Position numbers and translations under genes: made by a program. A stretch of DNA of 64,000 nt from Selenomonadales bacterium. Its GTDB lineage: Bacteria; Bacillota; Clostridia; Christensenellales; QALW01. The notes below the pieces were generated by a model. That model was not told the origin of the DNA. It was given only the letters and a program-made list of their open reading frames with translations, and did not search any database. The stretch lies in the NCBI GenBank assembly GCA_003150515.1, contig QALW01000022.1, positions 1 to 64,000 on the forward strand, written 5' to 3'. This document shows, one piece after another, positions 61,581 to 64,000 of this stretch. Positions within the stretch are counted from its first letter, which is position 1; every line of letters starts with the position of its first letter.

Positions 61581-61768
61581 GCGCCCAGAAAGAAAAACCT
61601 TATACGGGCGGAGCGGCGCCCAATTTTGGCTCCCCGAATGGGGAGCCAAAATTGGGCCCAAGCTATAATCGGGGAAAAGCTTGCTTTTCCCCGATTATAG
61701 CTTGGGCATAGCCCGGCTTTGCCGGGCTATGCGCCGCCCGCCCGTATAAGGTTTTTCTTTCTGGGCGC
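61581..61768. repeat. Cloverleaf-like palindrome
   Basis: Perfect 31-bp outer arms at 61581-61611 and 61738-61768 (GCGCCCAGAAAGAAAAACCT...). Inside: a 17-bp hairpin CCCAATTTTGGCTCCCC (61619-61656), a 24-bp hairpin CCCAAGCTATAATCGGGG... (61657-61706) and an 11-bp hairpin CATAGCCCGGC (61707-61731). It begins 6 bases after the previous array and ends 9 bases from the citrate synthase stop. Confidence 0.92.
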
Positions 61769-61776
61769 GGCTGTAT

Positions 61777-63153
61777 TTATTTTCGTTCGTCAAGACGTAA
61801 ATATTCTCTCTTGGGCATAACGTTCATATAAGATGGACGAATAATTTTTCCCGCATTAACCAACTCCTCTATTCTATGAGCGCTCCATCCTGCAATACGC
61901 GAAACTGCAAATATAGGCGTATATAATTCAAGAGGTAAATTTAACATATTGTATACAAAGCCGCTGTAAAAGTCGATATTAGCGCTGACTCCCTTATATA
62001 TTTTGCGTTCTTTGGCAATTACCTCGGGAGCTAAACGTTCTACCAGCGAATAAAGCGCAAATTCTTTGGATAATCCTTTTTCGTCTGACAGATTTTTAAC
62101 AAAACTTTTGAATATATCCGCCCTCGGATCTGAAAGAGAATAAACGGCATGTCCCATTCCGTAGATGAGACCGCTGCGGTCGAAAGCCTGCTTGTTTAAA
62201 AGAGCCTTGAGATAAGCTCTTATTTCATCTTCGTCTTCCCAATCTGAGATTGAAGCTTTCATATCCTCGAACATCTGTACAACCTTAATATTTGCACCTC
62301 CGTGTTTAGGTCCTTTAAGGGAGCCTAAAGAGGCCGCTATGGTTGAATATGTATCCGTTCCCGAAGAGGACACCACATGAGTAGTAAAGGTTGAATTATT
62401 GCCTCCGCCGTGTTCTGCATGCAGCACTAATGCTAAATCCAGTATTCTGGCTTCCAGCTCGGTATATGAGCTGTCGGCGCGCAGAGTGTAGAGAATATTT
62501 TCGGCCGTGGATAATTCGGGCACTGGCGCATGTATAAAAAGACTCTTGCCATCGTGATAATGGCTGTATGCCTGATATCCGTATACTGAAAACAGCGGAA
62601 ATAGAGCAATAAGCTGAAGGCATTGCCTGAGAACATTGGGGATGCTTATATCGTCCGCGTTAGTGTCATAAGAATACATGGTCAGCACGCAGCGCGCTAA
62701 GGTGTTCATCATATCTTTGCTGGGCGCTTTCATAATAATATCCCGTACAAAGCCGGTAGGAAGAGTGCGGTAATATGCCAGCAGCTCGCTGAATTCCTGC
62801 AATTCTTCGCGCGTGGGAAGATTGCCGAAGAGCAAAAGATAGGTAACTTCTTCAAAACCATATCTCTTTTCAGAAATAAAACCCTTGACTATATCCTGTA
62901 TGCTTATGCCGCGGTAATAAAGCTCTCCCTCGCAGGAAATCTTCTGCCCGTCCTGCATTTTGCTTGAAACAATATCTGATATTTCGGTAAGTCCCGTGAG
63001 CACTCCGTTACCGTCCAAGTCGCGAAGGCCGCGGTAAACATGATATTTGACGTACAGCTCCTTATCTATGCCGCTGTTGTCCATGCAAAGCTGGGACAGC
63101 TCTTTTATCTTAGGGGTTATGGAGGAGTAGTCGTCTGCAGTTTTCTGATTCAT
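61777..63153 (-). CDS. gltA: Citrate synthase
   Basis: 458 residues from the ATG at 63153 after AAAGGGG; the open frame reaches further but lacks a site. Catalytic residues are seen in LHAEHGGGNNSTFT, GMGHAVYSLSDPRA and VSANIDFYSGFVY. It condenses acetyl-CoA with oxaloacetate. The length and N-terminal extension (helical, about 60 residues) fit the clostridial citrate/2-methylcitrate synthase group. No other TCA genes are near. Confidence 0.92.
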   Translation of the reverse strand: MNQKTADDYSSITPKIKELSQLCMDNSGIDKELYVKYHVYRGLRDLDGNGVLTGLTEISDIVSSKMQDGQKISCEGELYYRGISIQDIVKGFISEKRYGFEEVTYLLLFGNLPTREELQEFSELLAYYRTLPTGFVRDIIMKAPSKDMMNTLARCVLTMYSYDTNADDISIPNVLRQCLQLIALFPLFSVYGYQAYSHYHDGKSLFIHAPVPELSTAENILYTLRADSSYTELEARILDLALVLHAEHGGGNNSTFTTHVVSSSGTDTYSTIAASLGSLKGPKHGGANIKVVQMFEDMKASISDWEDEDEIRAYLKALLNKQAFDRSGLIYGMGHAVYSLSDPRADIFKSFVKNLSDEKGLSKEFALYSLVERLAPEVIAKERKIYKGVSANIDFYSGFVYNMLNLPLELYTPIFAVSRIAGWSAHRIEELVNAGKIIRPSYMNVMPKREYLRLDERK

Positions 63154-63266
63154 AATTCCGCGTTCCCCTTTCTGTATATATCTCAAATTAATTATATCAT
63201 ATATATGTGAACAAATCATTAACTGCATGGATTTTCTTTAACAGAGCAAATCGTTCAAAATAGGCA

Positions 63267-63295
63267 TTGCAAAAACAGACGTTATTTGCTATACT
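63267..63295 (+). promoter_or_regulatory. Predicted sigma-A promoter of rpiB-upp
   Basis: TTGCAA (63267-63272), 17-base spacer, TATACT (63290-63295), 32 bases before the rpiB start. Confidence 0.7.
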
Positions 63296-63327
63296 AAATA
63301 AAATACATATTGAGGAGGCGCTGGTGT

Positions 63328-63777
63328 ATGGTGGCTGTTGGAAGCGATCATGGCGGCTATGGGCTTAAGGTTCATATTTTAAAATATCTGGAGGATAATA
63401 AAATACCGTATAAGGATTATGGCTGCTTTGATGCTCAAAGCGTGGATTATCCCGATTATGCTGTTCAGGTGGCTGAAGCGGTAGCAAATGGGGAAGCGGA
63501 TAAAGGAATATTAATCTGCGGTACGGGTATAGGGATGAATATAGCGGCTAATAAGGTTCCCGGGATTAGGGCGGCGCTTTGCCACGACTGCTTCAGCGCG
63601 CAGGCCACCCGCGAGCATAACGACAGCAATATACTTACCATGGGCGAGAGGGTTGTAGGTCCGGGGCTTGCCGTTAAAATAGTGGATATATGGCTGCATA
63701 CTGAATTTCAGGGCGGCCGCCATGCGGTAAGAGTTAATAAAATTTCTCAGATTGAGGAGAAATATCTTAAGCGCTAG
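63328..63777 (+). CDS. rpiB: Ribose-5-phosphate isomerase B
   Basis: 149 residues from the ATG at 63328 (GAGGAGG upstream). GSDHGGYGLK, ILICGTGIGMNIAANK and the catalytic Cys in this loop are diagnostic; REHNDSNILTMG completes the site. It interconverts ribose-5-P and ribulose-5-P. Followed by upp in the common rpiB-upp order. Confidence 0.95.
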   Translation: MVAVGSDHGGYGLKVHILKYLEDNKIPYKDYGCFDAQSVDYPDYAVQVAEAVANGEADKGILICGTGIGMNIAANKVPGIRAALCHDCFSAQATREHNDSNILTMGERVVGPGLAVKIVDIWLHTEFQGGRHAVRVNKISQIEEKYLKR

Positions 63778-63808
63778 GATTGAATTTTACATAAGAGAGG
63801 GTATAAAT

Positions 63809-64000
63809 ATGTCAAAGCTGTTTGTAATGGATCATCCGCTTATACAGCATAAGCTGTCCATGATTAGGGATAAGCGCACAAGCGCAAAGGATTTCAGGGA
63901 GCTTATAAACGAGGTTTCGCTGCTTATGGCGTATGAAGTAACGCGCGATTTGCCTCTGGAAGAGGTTGAAATTGAAACGCCTATTCAGAAATGCACATGC
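63809..64000 (+). CDS. upp: Uracil phosphoribosyltransferase, N-terminal part
   Basis: The first 64 codons, cut by the window end. FVMDHPLIQHKLSMIRDKRT and FRELINEVSLLMAYEVTRDL are the family N-terminus. It salvages uracil to UMP. GAGAGGG precedes the ATG. Confidence 0.93.
   Translation, partial: MSKLFVMDHPLIQHKLSMIRDKRTSAKDFRELINEVSLLMAYEVTRDLPLEEVEIETPIQKCTC

Overview
The window looks like a chromosome segment of an anaerobic, endospore-forming Gram-positive bacterium (class Clostridia, probably an uncultured gut lineage). The spore signs are spoIIID, two alpha/beta SASP genes and a YlmC/YmxH gene. The anaerobe signs are a PerR-controlled rubredoxin/rubrerythrin operon, a rubredoxin-tailed flavoprotein and a 2-oxoacid:ferredoxin oxidoreductase. 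The low-GC Gram-positive signs are a T-box before valS, the c-di-AMP pair cdaA-cdaR, and the nusB-xseA-xseB-ispA and dnaG-rpoD-trmK-nif3-cdsZ blocks. The genus cannot be fixed from sequence reading alone. No tRNA, rRNA or CRISPR array was seen.

Layout. 1-2.7 kb: tail of a serine recombinase abutting a 5'-truncated glycosidase-like gene and a sugar-binding lipoprotein. 2.7-5.1 kb: perR operon for oxygen/peroxide defence. 5.3-7.1 kb: rluD, lspA, DUF5665. 7.4-11.1 kb: secreted anchored protein plus a very large lipoprotein. 11.3-14.6 kb: alaS (short form) and cimA. 15.1-18.5 kb: secreted protein, cdaR, cdaA. 18.8-22.3 kb: P-loop protein plus four-subunit 2-oxoacid:ferredoxin oxidoreductase. 22.4-23.7 kb: a small AT-rich regulator cassette inside long inverted repeats. 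24-25 kb: a full-length MITE and pgsA. 25.1-32.6 kb: T-box, valS, folC, yqeG, endonuclease IV, M24 peptidase, efp, CD1247-like. 32.8-36 kb: flavoprotein, fucose-isomerase-like enzyme and AraC regulator. 36.3-37.3 kb: sporulation genes. 37.5-40.6 kb: frameshifted surface protein and TIM-barrel glycosidase-like protein. 41-44.7 kb: nusB, TsaD paralogue, xseAB, ispA. 45.2-49.1 kb: DUF6056 membrane protein, SipW-type signal peptidase, class B sortase. 49.3-52.5 kb: EF-G paralogue and a small surface protein. 52.8-60.9 kb: rRNA-methyltransferase-like gene, dgt, dnaG, rpoD, trmK, nif3, cdsZ, rnpB. 61-64 kb: spoIIID, citrate synthase, rpiB, upp (cut by the window end).

Two non-coding themes stand out. 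First, at least six intergenic sites hold a large cloverleaf-like palindrome: a long outer stem (14-40 bp) enclosing two or, usually, three separate hairpins. The architecture repeats but the sequence differs at each site, and most sit at gene 3' ends. Second, a MITE-like repeat family (about 140-270 bp, terminal inverted repeats starting GACAATACAAT inside TA) is scattered in at least five intergenic places and gives rise to recurring spurious 'MRFCG...' ORFs. The inverted-repeat-flanked cassette at 22.4-23.7 kb (two XRE-like repressors divergent from an AbrB-like zinc-ribbon gene, with a palindromic operator between them) is the best candidate for an undescribed small mobile or selfish unit.
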